DNA of 49,319 nt from Hydnum rufescens UP504 (taxonomy: Eukaryota > Basidiomycota > Agaricomycetes > Cantharellales > Hydnaceae), in contig MU128949.1 in the NCBI GenBank assembly GCA_014904985.1, positions 288,549-337,867 of the forward strand, in the 5' to 3' direction. Positions 18,213-29,879 of the stretch are shown piece after piece. Every line of letters starts with the position of its first letter. Position 1 is the first letter of the stretch. Under the pieces are notes generated by a model. The model was not told where the DNA came from. It did not search any database and saw only the letters and a program-made list of their open reading frames with translations. Position numbers and translations under genes: made by a program.

Positions 18213-18587
18213 TTAATTTCCACAGCGATCACTCCCTTCCCCTCCATGTTCCGGACCTATTAGAATAAGGTAGGATCCAAGCTTGTATATAGGATCCGGA
18301 CTAACTTGGTCACTCTCCAAGAGATCTATTGGCGAGGCTATGATGGCAACTATACCCGGTTCCATCATGAGTGGGCTGTATATTAGGGCGGATTTTCCGT
18401 CCTCCGTAGCTCTGAGAAAGAACAGGCCTGTCCCATTTAGAATAGTACCGATGCCTCGTAGCGGCCCGTCGTCTAGATTATATCCCAGGGGGTCTCGAAG
18501 CTTACCTTGGATGTCGGACAGACTTTCAGATGTTGTCCAGTCAACTCTAGTTCTTCTAGACCAGTCAAAAGGGAGCGTCTGGCTCAT
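18213..18587 (-). pseudogene. Second protein-coding fragment inside the TIR element
   Basis: The minus-strand frame begins MSQTLPFDWSRRTRVD and continues with LRDPLGYNLDDGPLRGIG, FFLRATEDGKSALIYSP and IASPIDLLESDQV. The codon pattern and composition look like real coding sequence, but no motif is identifiable and it is cut short. Both fragments point outward from inside to the ends in opposite directions, as in a two-gene element that has lost its middle. Confidence 0.35.
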
Positions 18588-18948
18588 ATTGGGGTTGTTT
18601 ACAGTGATTTACATGTAAATTTTGATCAAAGTAAATAAAGTCACTTGACCGTGCAGCAAGCCGGATAACTCCGAAATTGGGACCTAACAGTAAGCTTTTT
18701 GATCTGGAAGCAGACGTCACGCTCCGCGTGACGTCTGCCTAGGGAGACTATCTCTGAGGGGAATTTGCTTCCGCCTGCAGTGGGCCTTGACAAGTGTACG
18801 AGCTAATTGTAGGTACTTAATCCACACGCATACTGAAATTCATCCAACAAGACATTACACCGCTAAATACTTCAAGTGAAAAAACAAGAAAAAAAGAGGC
18901 CAGAAGGAGCAAACACCACAGGTTCCGATGAGAAATCCCCAGACGAAT

Positions 18949-21363
18949 CTAAACCAAGGTCCCCGCAATTCCCGCAGTTTGCATCGTGGAGATGAACCCA
19001 CAGAACAGTGCTGAGGGGGCGAGTGTGGCGATCACCCTTGCGCGGGAGGGTGCGAGGGCCGACAGCACGCCGATCTGGATGCCGACAGATCCTAAGTAGA
19101 GCAAACAAGGCATTGAATCCGGCGAAGACGAGGGCAGATCATGCGAGTAATAATAATAATAATAATTTACCCAAGTTCCCAAAGCCACAAAGGGCGTAGC
19201 TTGCGATGGTGTATGCCCGTAAGGAGAGGGGGTCAGACCCCTTCTGGATCGCTTGCAAATCGAGGTATGCCACAAACTCGTTGGCGACGAATTTCGTTCC
19301 AATCAGGCGCGATACGCGAAAGATTTCCGGTCGCGGGGTGCCTTAAAGAGCGAGGCGACAAGTGCACGATCAGCCAGACAAAGGTGAGCAAAAAGAAAGC
19401 ACGACTGACCCATGAGGAATGTGAGAGGATAAAAAATATACCCAAATATGAGCTCGAGGGTCAGGTGGTGGATGGCAAAGCCCTTGCCAATGTATGTGAG
19501 AAGGCCGTCTATCGTATACACGAGTGCCAAGACCGTCAACACATTGGTCAAGATCTGACCGGCGACCAGCAGTCCGAATGATGCACCGTTACTGAAAGCC
19601 TACAAAGAGACAGAGCATAAATCTCTAAGACCGAATGACCGAATCTCACAGTCATGAGGGGCGTACGTGAAGGGCGTTTGCAGGCGCATGCTTCGACTCT
19701 ATGCCGCGGTCAACCACCACATTTCCCCGAGTGATGGGTTCTTCTCTCTCGGGAAAGCGGAGTTTGCTTATAGCGATAGAAGCTGGAATAGACATCACTG
19801 AAGATGTCACAAGTGTTCTGACAAGGCAGGGCATGAAGCATACGAAATCACACGAGGGTTGAATTACATACGTTGCGGGGACACCCAGATTGATGTATGC
19901 GGTGAGCACAGAACCAGCGATAGTGGAGAAACCTAATAAACATATCCCTTGACTCTCCTATAATAATACGTATCTTTGAACGTCACAAACCGGAAGTCAT
20001 CGTCAAGTGAATTTCCGAGGGTGTCATGAGGTCCACATAAGGCCGAACGAGACATGCGCTTTCGCCTTGGCCAATGAAGGGTGAAGAAGCAGCGACGACA
20101 GCCTCGGCACCCGAGACGCCCATGGTCTTGAAGAAAAACCATGCACTGGATGGAAAGTCAGTCCACGCCACTTAGGATTCAAGTCATATCAATGCCACGA
20201 ACAATTTTGCGATCAACCACTGCATTACGCCGAGCTACGGATATGACGGTTTTAGAGTGGAACACGAGGATACCGAAACAAGGGACCCTACATAGTACAA
20301 CCTAGTGGACAAGGTCAAATCCACGCTGCACGAGGTCAAGATGAACGTGGCTCACATCTGAACGAAGGCCACGAAGAAGATAATCGCGCTCAAAGTGTTG
20401 ACGAAAAACCAATGCTTGGCAATGGTATCGGCATCGAAGAAGAACTGGGCGGCAGGTGCGGCCTCGCCTAGGAAATCTTGAGCCAAGTTCGCAATCCACC
20501 TGAAAATCTTGAATCCTGCATCGGACTTCAAGACGAAGAGTGCGATGACTTGCTGGAAGAAGAGGCCGACAATAACCGTATTCCAGGGAATATCGTTGCG
20601 GGCGTTCGAGGCCAGATAGAAGCCGAATTGGAATACAGTGAGACCAAACACGGATATCGCGCGGTCTCCGTAGGTGCTACCCTGAGGACGCCATTACAAA
20701 ATTATGAGGACCTGTGGCGAATCGAAACGAAGAGCTACTTGCCGGAGGGAGCTTAAACCCAAAGGCCGACCCGAAAACAATGCCAATGAGTGCGAGCCAC
20801 CCCATGGCAAGGCGGGTATGATAAGGGATAGAGAAGAAAGGGCGCGATATCAAGGGTTCCCAGACTGTACCGACGGGTCTCGTTACGACGGAGTTTGGAA
20901 TAAACCGGAAAGCAATGATCCTTTGGACAAGTCAGAATGAGATAAGAGCGCGACGCACTCAATACCCGGACTCACAACATAAAGGTCCATGCCCAAAACG
21001 TATGAGGGATCTAATGGATATGCACGGTAAATTGAGCAACGGCAGGAAGTGTGGGTGTATTTGGTCCATACTGACCCAACGATGTCGAGAACTTGGCACA
21101 ACGAGGGAACTAATCCACCACCCAAGGATAATGGCGATCCAAACGCAAAGAATGAACACCCTGTACTTGGCATACCATCCTTGCCCAGTCCTATCCCGTA
21201 CCTCTTCCTGCGGTACGGCTTCTTCGATTGCTTTCGCGTGTATCCCCTTGTCCTGTGAGGACGTATAGAATTGGGCGGGATCTTTTTCCTCGTTTACCTC
21301 GTTCTTGACCTCCAATGACGGCGGCTTTCGCTGTATGACCTGGACCGATTCGAGTTCAGCCAT
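18949..21363 (-). CDS. Concentrative nucleoside transporter (CNT), copy 2
   Basis: Plasma-membrane symporter of the CNT/SLC28 family, expected to import nucleosides with protons or sodium. It starts [15 protein letters not shown], a charged cytosolic N-terminus of about 70 residues. The first membrane segment follows ([20 protein letters not shown]), then a 36-base exon ([11 protein letters not shown]) and [16 protein letters not shown]. The NupC N-domain follows ([28 protein letters not shown]). The core signature is [52 protein letters not shown] and [18 protein letters not shown]. The C-terminal segments are [19 protein letters not shown] and [20 protein letters not shown], then [17 protein letters not shown], with the end [11 protein letters not shown]. 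About ten introns are needed. I see no disabling change. Confidence 0.85.
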
Positions 21364-23223
21364 GCCGTCGGGAGCCAGCAGAGGGGACAAGCGAATATTT
21401 TTCTATTGAGCTGCATGTTATATGGAGTTATCCGACGCTTGACAAAAAATCAGAAGCTTAATGCTCCATGTGGGTACAGTACATGATAAGCCGACTCCCG
21501 GGCTCTTCCCGCCGCCCGCGCTACCTTGCGGATCAAGCCTCAGAGCTTTCCTCTGTGCTCCCGTCGCCGGTGCGGTTATGGGGCTACGTGGCTTCGGGGT
21601 TTCCAATTATGCGAGTTCAGCTTGCTTCGGTCTGAGTCCCTCAACGGGGCCCGGGAGATAGTCATTTTCGCTTGGCTCATGCTGTCTATTAAGCGCTATC
21701 AGGTTATCGCTACCTTGCGCTACCTTGCATCAGGTACGGTCAGACGAGCATGATTAATCTTAATTATGATCGTATGGCATATAATACTGTATGCTACTGC
21801 ATACATACTAGCAGTCCAGTCAGTTCGCGGCACATAAGAGACCAGGTCTCCTACGGATCGATCCTCCTCCCATTTTTGCTCGCGTGAGAACATCCGAGCT
21901 ACTAGCCCTACCGGGAGCTCAAGGTGAAGCAGCATCGGTGAGTCGCTGATTCAGAGTGCGGTGTTGAAAAAAAAAAACGTCACACTACGTACATGGGCCT
22001 CTTGCGGGCGGGATCGTATGCCGCTCTCCATACTGCCGCTTGAAGAGAGAGATAGGCAACACCATGGCGGCTACTGTGCCTAGTCGCACCTCTGTAAGGC
22101 GGTAGAAGGCGGCCTGGTGCATGCAATATTTCCGTGCCCCTGTCGGGGATAGCCGCACCCCCGTCATTTTAAACTTGGGTAGGGCCGACTGCGCGGGAAC
22201 GACCTTGGGGGGCTGTCTTCTTCAGGTAGCTGGGCGTAATCCCCCTGTTCCCCAAAAACTTGGAGGGAAAACTTGGCCCGGCCACATTTACCGATGATTA
22301 TCTGTAGCCGTACTGGGGTCTTTGGCGGGTGACTTCTTTAGGGCACCTTTACTTCGGATGGATCGAAGCTTCACCTTAGACTTGTCAGTACCTGCACGAG
22401 TCAGTCTTAAGTCCAGATGCTTACCCTCATCGGATTTCGTCGTAGGGCTTCATTTCTTGGCGACCCCGGCTTACAATATCTAGGCCACTTCGGACCTTGT
22501 ATACTCGAATTTAATTTGACGGGGTACTTGCTTGGGAAACTAGAAATGTTCAGTAGCATTGGTCTTCTGGTGGACCACCACTGAGGCTATAATCAAGGTT
22601 GTAAGAGGCCTCACTGGATCTAATATTGCTATAGTGGAAGAAGACAAGGTGACAGAAGATTTAGAAATATAGTCCATGTTTTTCTTTCATAGACTTGATA
22701 CTGAAGATGGATGGCGTGGGAACGCAACCGGGAACGAAAGAAATACCGGAATTGGCAGAGTAGGGCAAAGTTTCTGTGTGACACCACCCTCTGTGACGCG
22801 TGACAAAAGCAAAGGCTCTACGACACGTGACATGAACCTACGGTGTGCTTGTCTCCGACATCACACCTGGTCATTAATTGTCATTATTGCTCATCACAAA
22901 AAAGTCACATGCCACACTAGATGTGTAGATGTATCACTTATAACTCATACCTCCCGTCTCATCACCTGGGACCGTAGGGCTGACTTTCAGGCCCTTGGTT
23001 GTCTCGCACGTTGAACAACCTTGGTTCTGGACATTCTAGTAGCCCCGTGAGTGGATCAAGGAATGCTGCCAAAACTCTTGTCGACAAGCATATGCATGTC
23101 ATTGTGGTACCCAATCTACACCCAAACTGAAATACATCCAACAAGACATTGAACCCCTGCATGTGAAAAGGAAAAAAAGCCAGAAGGAACACCGCAGTGT
23201 CCCACGAGAAATTCAGACAAATT
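21364..23223. other. Spacer between CNT copies 2 and 3, with minus-strand coding-like remnants
   Basis: 21390-21830 (upstream of copy 2) is a diverged duplicate of 25640-26050 (upstream of copy 3). From about 22460 to 21980 the minus strand has protein-like basic stretches with possible introns (TDKSKVKLRSIRSKG, ALKKSPAKDPSTATDN, FGEQGDYAQLPEEDSPP, MTGVRLSPTGARKYCMHQA), perhaps a decayed small gene. 22480-23020 holds nothing I can support; GTGTGACA/CACGTGACA-type motifs there also occur near 29340-29420, suggesting repeat debris. Confidence 0.4.
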
Positions 23224-25613
23224 TTAAGCCAAGGTCCCCGCAATCCCGGCAGTTTGCATCGTGGCGATGAACCCACAGAATAGTGCCGAAGGAGCGATTC
23301 TGGCGATAACTCTTGCACGGGAGGGTGCGAGGGCTGATAACACACCAATCTGGATACCCACAGATCCTAGAGCAAACAAGGTATTTAATCTAGCAAAACA
23401 AGGCTGGATCGTGCAAGTAATAATTACCCAAGTTCCCAAAACCACAAAGAGCATAGCTTGCAATAGTGTATGCCCGTAAGGAGAGGGGGTGAGGCCCCTT
23501 TTGGATAGCTTGCAAATCAAGGTATGCAACAAACTCGTTGGCGACGAATTTCTTTCCAATGAGACGCGACACACGAAGGATTTCCGGTCGTGGGGTGCCT
23601 TAACAGGTGGCAAATGCAAGATCAACTACACGGAGCCGAGAAAAAGAGAGTACAACTGACCCATGAGGAATGTGAGAGGATAAAAAATATACCCAAATAT
23701 GAGCTCGAGGGTGAGGTGGTGGATGGCAAAACCCTTGCCGAGCCATGTGAGAATGCCGTCTATCGAATATACAAGCGCCAAGATCGTTAACACATTGGTC
23801 AAGATCCGACCAGCGACCACCAGTCCGAATGATGCACCGTTACAGAAAGCCTACAAAGAGACAGATCATAAATCTCTAAGATCGGATCTTAGATACATGG
23901 GAGGCGTACGTGAAGGGCGTTTGCAGGCTCATGCTTCGACTGTATGCCGCGGTCAACCACCACGTTTCCCCGAGTAATAGGATCCTCTTTCTCGGGGAAG
24001 CGCAGCTTGCTTATGGCAATCGAGGCCGGAACAGACATTACTGAAGATGTCAGAATTGTTCTGACAAAGTACGGCGTGAAGGATACGGAATTACGGGAGG
24101 GTTAAGTTACATACCTTGGGGAAATACCCAGAGTGATGTATGCAGTGAGCAATGAACCGGCAAGGGTGGAGAAACCTAACAAAGATATCACTTGACTCTC
24201 CTATAATACATATCTTCGAACAGCACGAACCGGAAGTCATCGTCAAGTGAATTTCCGAGGGTGTCATGAGGTCCACATAAGGCTGAACGAGACATGCGCT
24301 TTCACCTGGACCGAAGAAGGGAGACGAAACAGCGACGACGGCCTCGGCACCCGAGATATCCATGCTCTTGGAGAAAAACCATGCACTGGATGGAAGGTCA
24401 GTCCACACCGCTTAGGATCCAGTCATATCAATGTCACGAACCATCCCGCAATCAACCACTGCATTACGCCGAACTATGGATATAGCGATTTTAGAGTGAG
24501 ACATGAGGATACTGAACAAGGAACCCTACATAGTACAACCTAGTGGACAAGGTTAAATCCAGGCTGTACGAGGTCAAGATGAATGTGGCTCACATCTGAA
24601 CGAAGGCCACGAAAAAGATAATCGCGCTCAAAATGTTGATGAAAAACCAATGCTTGGCAACGGTATCAGCATCGAAGAAAAACTGGGCCCCATGTGCGCC
24701 CTCGTCTAGGAGTTCTCTAGCCAAGCCCACAACCTTCTTGAAAATCCTGAATCCTGCATCGGTCTTCAAGGCGAAGAGTGCGATGGCTTGCTGAAAGAAG
24801 AGTCCAACAATAACCGTATTCCAGGGAATGTCATTCCGTGCGTTCGAGGCCAGATAGAAGCCGAATTGGAATACAGCAAGACCAAACACGGATATCGCAC
24901 GGTCTCCGTAGGTGCTACCCTGAGGGCCCGATTACAAAATCATGAGGACCCTGTCCTGAATCGAAATAAACAGCCACTTGCCGGAGGGGGCTTAAATCCA
25001 AAGGCTGACCCGAAAACAATGCCAATGAGTGCGAGCCACCCCATGGCAAGGCGAGTACGGTAGGGGATAGAGAAGAAAGGACGCGATACGAAGGGACCCC
25101 AGACTGCACTGACGGGTCTCGTTACGACAGAGTTTGGAGTAAACCGGAAAGCAATGACCCTTTGGACAAGCGGGGGTCAGAACGAGATGAGGGCGTGACG
25201 CACTCGACGCTCGGACTCACGAGACAAGGTTCCATGCCAAAACCGTTAGAGTAATCTGATAGACATATACGATAAATCGAGCGGCGGCAGGAAGTGTGGA
25301 TTCGATCCATACTGACCCAACGAGGTCGAGAAGTTGGCACAACGATGGAACTAATCCACCACCCAAGGACAGCGATGATCGAAGCACAAAGAATGAACAC
25401 CCTGTACTTGGCATACAATCCCTGAGCTTTCCCATCCTGTGCTTCGACCTCTTCTTCCGATAGGGCTTCTTCGACTGCTTTCACGTGTGCCTCCTTGTCC
25501 TGAGAAGACGTATAGGATTGGGCGCGTGCATGGTCTTTTTGCCCAGTTACATCGTTCTGTACGCCCAAGGACGGTTTTTGCTCGATGACCTGGAGGGTTT
25601 CGAGTTCAGCCAT
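23224..25613 (-). CDS. Concentrative nucleoside transporter (CNT), copy 3
   Basis: A tandem paralogue of copy 2 with the same exon layout. It starts [20 protein letters not shown] and carries the first membrane segment ([20 protein letters not shown]) and the short exon [12 protein letters not shown]. It continues with [93 protein letters not shown] and the end [11 protein letters not shown]. It differs from copy 2 by many substitutions, including in the N-terminus and in the FFGPGES region, so the duplication is not very recent or has been selected. Start and stop match copy 2. No stop or frameshift is evident after removing GT...AG introns. Confidence 0.85.
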
Positions 25614-26941
25614 GTCGTCTGGGGCCAGGAGAGAGGGGACAAGGGAAATTTTTTCGATCGAGCTCCATCTTATATGGAGCTATCGACGCTTCACAGAAAA
25701 TCAGCAGTGTAGTACCCCATGTGGAGAGGATACATGATAAGCCAACTCCCGGGTTGTATTCGCGCTACTTTGCGGATCAAGCTTTCCCCATCGGTGCCCC
25801 CGACGTCGACGCGGCTATGCAGCTACGCGACGTCAGGGGTTACGATTACGCAAGTTCAACTTGCCTGGGTATGAATCCCTCAAGAGGGTCGGGGAAATGA
25901 TCATTTTCGCTTGGCTTGGGCTGTGTAAGCGCTATCCTGCGCTATCAGGTTATCGCTACTTCGTTTCAGGTACGGTCAGACAAACATGGTTAATCTTGAT
26001 TATGATTATATGGCATCCAGTACGATTGGCACATACCAGCAGTGCAGTCAAGTTGCGCCGTTGGCGAGAGAACTCGGCTCCGGAATATTTGAAATTCTGA
26101 ACGAGGGTTTGGCGTTTGCCGAAAGTTTCGTACGCCTTTGCCGACCGCAACAACACCACTCAGCTTCTCGCCATCCACGCACCTGTTGCATCTGACTTAA
26201 GCGCGAGAACCCATCCGCCGTTGGGAGAATATGTGGATCACACACACACCAAAACTCGACCCTGAATGGCCTAGAACTGATACCATCTGAGTGTGGGCCA
26301 AACCCTTTCCGTGGTAGCGTCGGCATCTGCAGCCGTACAACAACGGAAAGTAAGCAGGTGGGTTGAAAGTCCTCTGCTTTCGATAACCGATAGACGTGCC
26401 AAATGGTCAAAATGAATTTGTCAGACGTGTAGATACAGTAGGTGTACAAGTGTCATGGCAAAAATACACAAACTCAAGCCGTCAATTGGGTCCCACGAGA
26501 GCTGGTGGCTGCGCATTTCAGGAGGGGCCGTGCCCGGCCTCCGACCAAATTACTTGAAGGAACCGTCCACAGTCGCTGATAGGGCAGACGGACCAGGATG
26601 AATGAATGAGCGCGCCTGTTTTCGGGGATTTCCGGGCGCCAAAATGTCACACCAGGGATATTTGGTAGCAATGGGTTTTAGCCAGTCTGTATGGTTTATA
26701 TCTGGCCTCAAAGCCAACGTTTGCACCTGACGACTGCAGTGGGTATCAGCCTCCCCATTGTCCTTGAATTAGTGGGCAATCAAGTTCACCTGGCTCAAGC
26801 ACACTCCTGCATACCCCATCGAGTCCCGGATTTGGGACATCTCCAGTCCTGGTTCTAAAATAGGCACAGACACTCAGGAACTCGAGGGAAGCGCCGGGAG
26901 TTAAAATTCTGAATATCCTGCCTGTTATTATTGATCATATC
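25614..26941. other. Upstream flank of CNT copy 3 and gene-poor stretch
   Basis: 25640-26050 duplicates the flank of copy 2 (shared GCTATCAGGTTATCGCTAC and CAGGTACGGTCAGAC). From 26050 to 26941 there are only short frames on both strands without intron structure or recognisable motifs; I see no supported gene. Confidence 0.5.
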
Positions 26942-28358
26942 TCACAGGTGTGCTGCTCTGTTTCCACGAGTCTGGCATGGGGCTTGTTCCCTTGCCAGCC
27001 GCTTATTCACACCAACAGTGCTTGTCAGGGCCATCTGCCTTGCGATCGCCACGCACAACATCTTATCCCGCCACTCCTCAGTCCCAGAGCCCAACTCCCT
27101 CTTCCTCTTCTCCCCAATAGCGCAGGGAGCAGTCCAAATTTCCGCTTGGGCCTATGTTCCCGTTAGAAAAGACGAATGTTAATATTCTCATGTAATGAGA
27201 CGATGGACAATTGAGGGGTCGTACGTCGTGTCTTCCTTGATGGATGAAGCGTCCTGTGCTGAAAACCCCGAAAGTACGCGGGGCAGTGCAGGCTGGCAGA
27301 GAGGACAGTTTTACTTTGAATTCAATTGCCAGCGTGAGCGTCGGATACCAACTACATTGTTTTAGAATGCCTTCGCGTCAAGTCCTTGAATTATGGAGCA
27401 GTACTAACACTCACGGTGAGATTGGTCTATCACACTTTGGCAGGATCCCCGGAGCATTCCGGCCCAAATCGGCAAGGAACGCAACGGCGGGCATCGAAAG
27501 CCTGGAGCCCTTGTCTTCTCCAAGTATCTCATACCCTAAGATATCAGCACCCAGATGAGGGCTCACATAGAAAAGGAGAGAAGGGCATCAGATGACGGCA
27601 GACGGGAACTTACATGCCCCATAATCAAAACATCCGTTACCCTCCTGAGGAGCATTGGCCTTGGCATGAGACCGTTCTTCTACGATCCTATCGAAACTCG
27701 CCCGTAACTGCGAGCGGAAAGCGAGTATACTCGGAAGTTGGTCAGGGTCAGACATGGAAGGGTGCTGCCTAAATGGCGTCCGTATGGCAAATGGATGCGG
27801 AGGAATGATTGTTAGGCAACTCCGATCGTTCGTCATCACTGCTGGAGCAAGCGTGCCAACAATGACGTGCGAAGTGATGTTAATTTGGTTCTTTGAGCGA
27901 GGTAAATACCAGAGTAACCCAAGTATTGCTATTCGACTCACATTTTGAAAGAAATGGGCGATGAGATTTGAGAATTGTCGTCCTGTTCGGACGCGAGATA
28001 TGCGAATTTCATATGCGCCTGGCCGGGATGCAGCAAGAAAGTGAGAGGAGAGATGTATTGGGTCAGGCTGCCCCGTCGTCGATTGAGAATGTATCACCGC
28101 TTCGAGGATACAGCCCAAAAGATAGCCTTAAAGAGATCAGTAGTAAATCGTCTTCAATCTATTCCAAGGAAGTCAATCCATACCTCCATGGGGCACACTT
28201 GGATAAAGAAACGTAAGAACTACACCCAGGTATTCACGGCGGGGAAATGAGTCTTACGATCCTATAGTCCAGAAGGGATCAACAGTCCCCATGTATACAC
28301 GCGTCTCATCATCCAAGATGCGGTCAAAGTGAACAGCGACCGCTTGCGAGAACAACAT
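26942..28358 (-). CDS. Thioesterase-like hot-dog protein, copy A
   Basis: It resembles the fungal acyl-CoA thioesterase-like (double hot-dog, 4HBT/TesB-type) family, which hydrolyses acyl thioesters. The start is MLFSQAVAVHFDRIL at 28358. Exon 1 ends FWTIGS, followed by short introns and VPHGG/YLLGCILEAV. The typical core then follows: DPIHLSSHFLAASRPGAYEI, RTGRQFSNLIAHFFQN, INITSHVIVGTL. A later exon has LAIEFKVKLSSL, then the second hot-dog strand set FSTGRFIHQGRHDV and EIWTAPCAIGEKRK. It ends with EEWRDKMLCVAIARQMALTS, followed by a stop at 26942-26944. All breaks fit GT...AG introns of about 50-80 bases. It appears intact. Copy B lies head-to-head 3.6 kb away. Substrate unknown. Confidence 0.75.
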
Positions 28359-28394
28359 TGATCCTTAGGGGCGGTCTCACATCGACTCTTAAGT

Positions 28395-29010
28395 TATATA
28401 ACGCAGTCTTGACTTTCCGCCCCGGCCGGATGCAAACCGAGAATTTGGCGCACTAGTTTGGATCCAATCAGAGTCATGCCTCGGCGGCAGATCAGGAGTG
28501 TGTTATATACGTACGAAATGATATCTGCATGCGTCTAGTGTGTAGTGCAGGGTGATAGAGCTGGGGGCTTTCGAATGAGTTTTTGGCGTACCGCCTGTTT
28601 AATTCCCGCCGAAGTTGAAGTTTTTTCAATGTTCGAATTAAGCGCTCACCTGGTACTCCGGCTTGCACCATGCAAGATCTTCGTGCTATTGTATGGGGTC
28701 ATCTACATGATCCCCCCTACCTTCATAGTCGCGCGCGCAAGAAGGTGGAAATTTCCTTTTCGGAATTCTTGAGAATCTTCTCCAAACCCGTTCAGTGCTT
28801 GTCAAATAGTTTAATTTATGAACTATTTACTTATGTTTCCGCTACCTAGAGACCGTATCTAGTAACCTAACCATCCTCAGCTTGTGCCGCCGTTGAGTTA
28901 TTTCTTGTTTTGCATCCGGGTGGTGTTGAGTCGCGTTCAAAATAAATTGCGCCGAATTCTCGGTTCTCGGTTTTACATCCGGGCGGGGCGGAAAGTTATA
29001 TAACGGGTAG
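28395..29010. mobile_element. Possible small element bounded by inverted repeats
   Basis: The outer sequences GTTATATAAC, CTTTCCGCCCCG, CCGGATGNAAA, ACCGAGAATT and GGCGCA at 28395-28470 recur in reverse complement at about 28935-29010. The left end overlaps the upstream region of thioesterase A. The interior (28500-28900) has no recognised gene. A non-autonomous DNA transposon or two solo repeat ends are both possible. Confidence 0.45.
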
Positions 29011-29879
29011 GCGGGGAACGCCGAGACTGGCCCCTGGCGCCGACTGTTCCCCAAACTGCTCTTGGTTGGTCAGTGCCTGTGAACTGGGAATCCCTATGTG
29101 GAAGAGGAAAAATTATAAATGCAAATACGCTGAGACTAGGGTTCAGATTTCCCAGAGTCGATTACTAATCACTGAGACATGGGCCAAAACACCCAATCTG
29201 GGCCCAACCGATAAGGCCAACCGTCTAGGGCTCGTGGCTCAATCCCTCACAAGATGTGCCAATATTACTTCTTTTTCCTTCTGATTCTAATCCCAAGTTG
29301 TTGCGAATATCTCAATCTTACATGCACTTTTACTGTAGTGCGATATGTCACACGTCACACTGGCAGTATCGTGTCACACGTCACAAGAGCCAATATCATT
29401 ACGTGTCACAAGTGAAAAAGGGGCTGGAAACTACGGGAAATGAAGCTAGAACTATGCCTCGTGCTTCTCTCGCCCCACACGCGAGTTCCTGGGCACATAG
29501 AGGCCATCATCGGTGATTATTTCTTTCGCATCCTCGTCCCCCTTGTGATTCCACCATGTACAGTAGTTTGACACTGCTTCCGCAGATCAGATTTCTGGCA
29601 CTACATTCTGGAAGCAGGGGGATAGTTTTTGGGCCGACAGCCCCAGGAGGTCATCGCTAATTGGGGGGGTGTCACACCCCCCGAGGGGTATCGCCAGATC
29701 CGGGGTGTGACAGAAATTACGTATTGCCACGTGATGTCGCTAAGATCGTAAACACTACAGTATTTTGTATCTCCTTCAATGCATCAACCGAAATTGAAGA
29801 CGGTCTTGTGAGCCATGCGGATGTTCTCCCGTCATATGCATTCTAGTACCCAACCGAGACTATACAGCGACAATTGAAT
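29011..29879. other. Gene-poor stretch with short repeats
   Basis: No gene is supported. Clusters of TGTCACACGTCACA-type motifs lie at 29345-29420. A GGGGTGTCACACCCC palindrome lies at about 29666-29682, with the related GGGGTGTGACAG just after it (29703-29714). These look like repeat ends, possibly LTR debris, but I cannot define boundaries. Confidence 0.4.

Larger units (their letters stand above)
17724..18734. mobile_element. About 1 kb element with inverted terminal repeats
   Basis: Both ends carry ACGTCACGC-NNN-GCGTGACGT followed inward by CTGCTTCCAGA, then GTTAGGTCCCNAATTTCGG-like and GGAGTTAT sequence, in inverted orientation (17724-17830 and about 18650-18734). Two divergent protein-like fragments lie inside. 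I could not define a target duplication, so the superfamily is open. The short palindrome at each tip is an unusual end structure. Confidence 0.6.
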
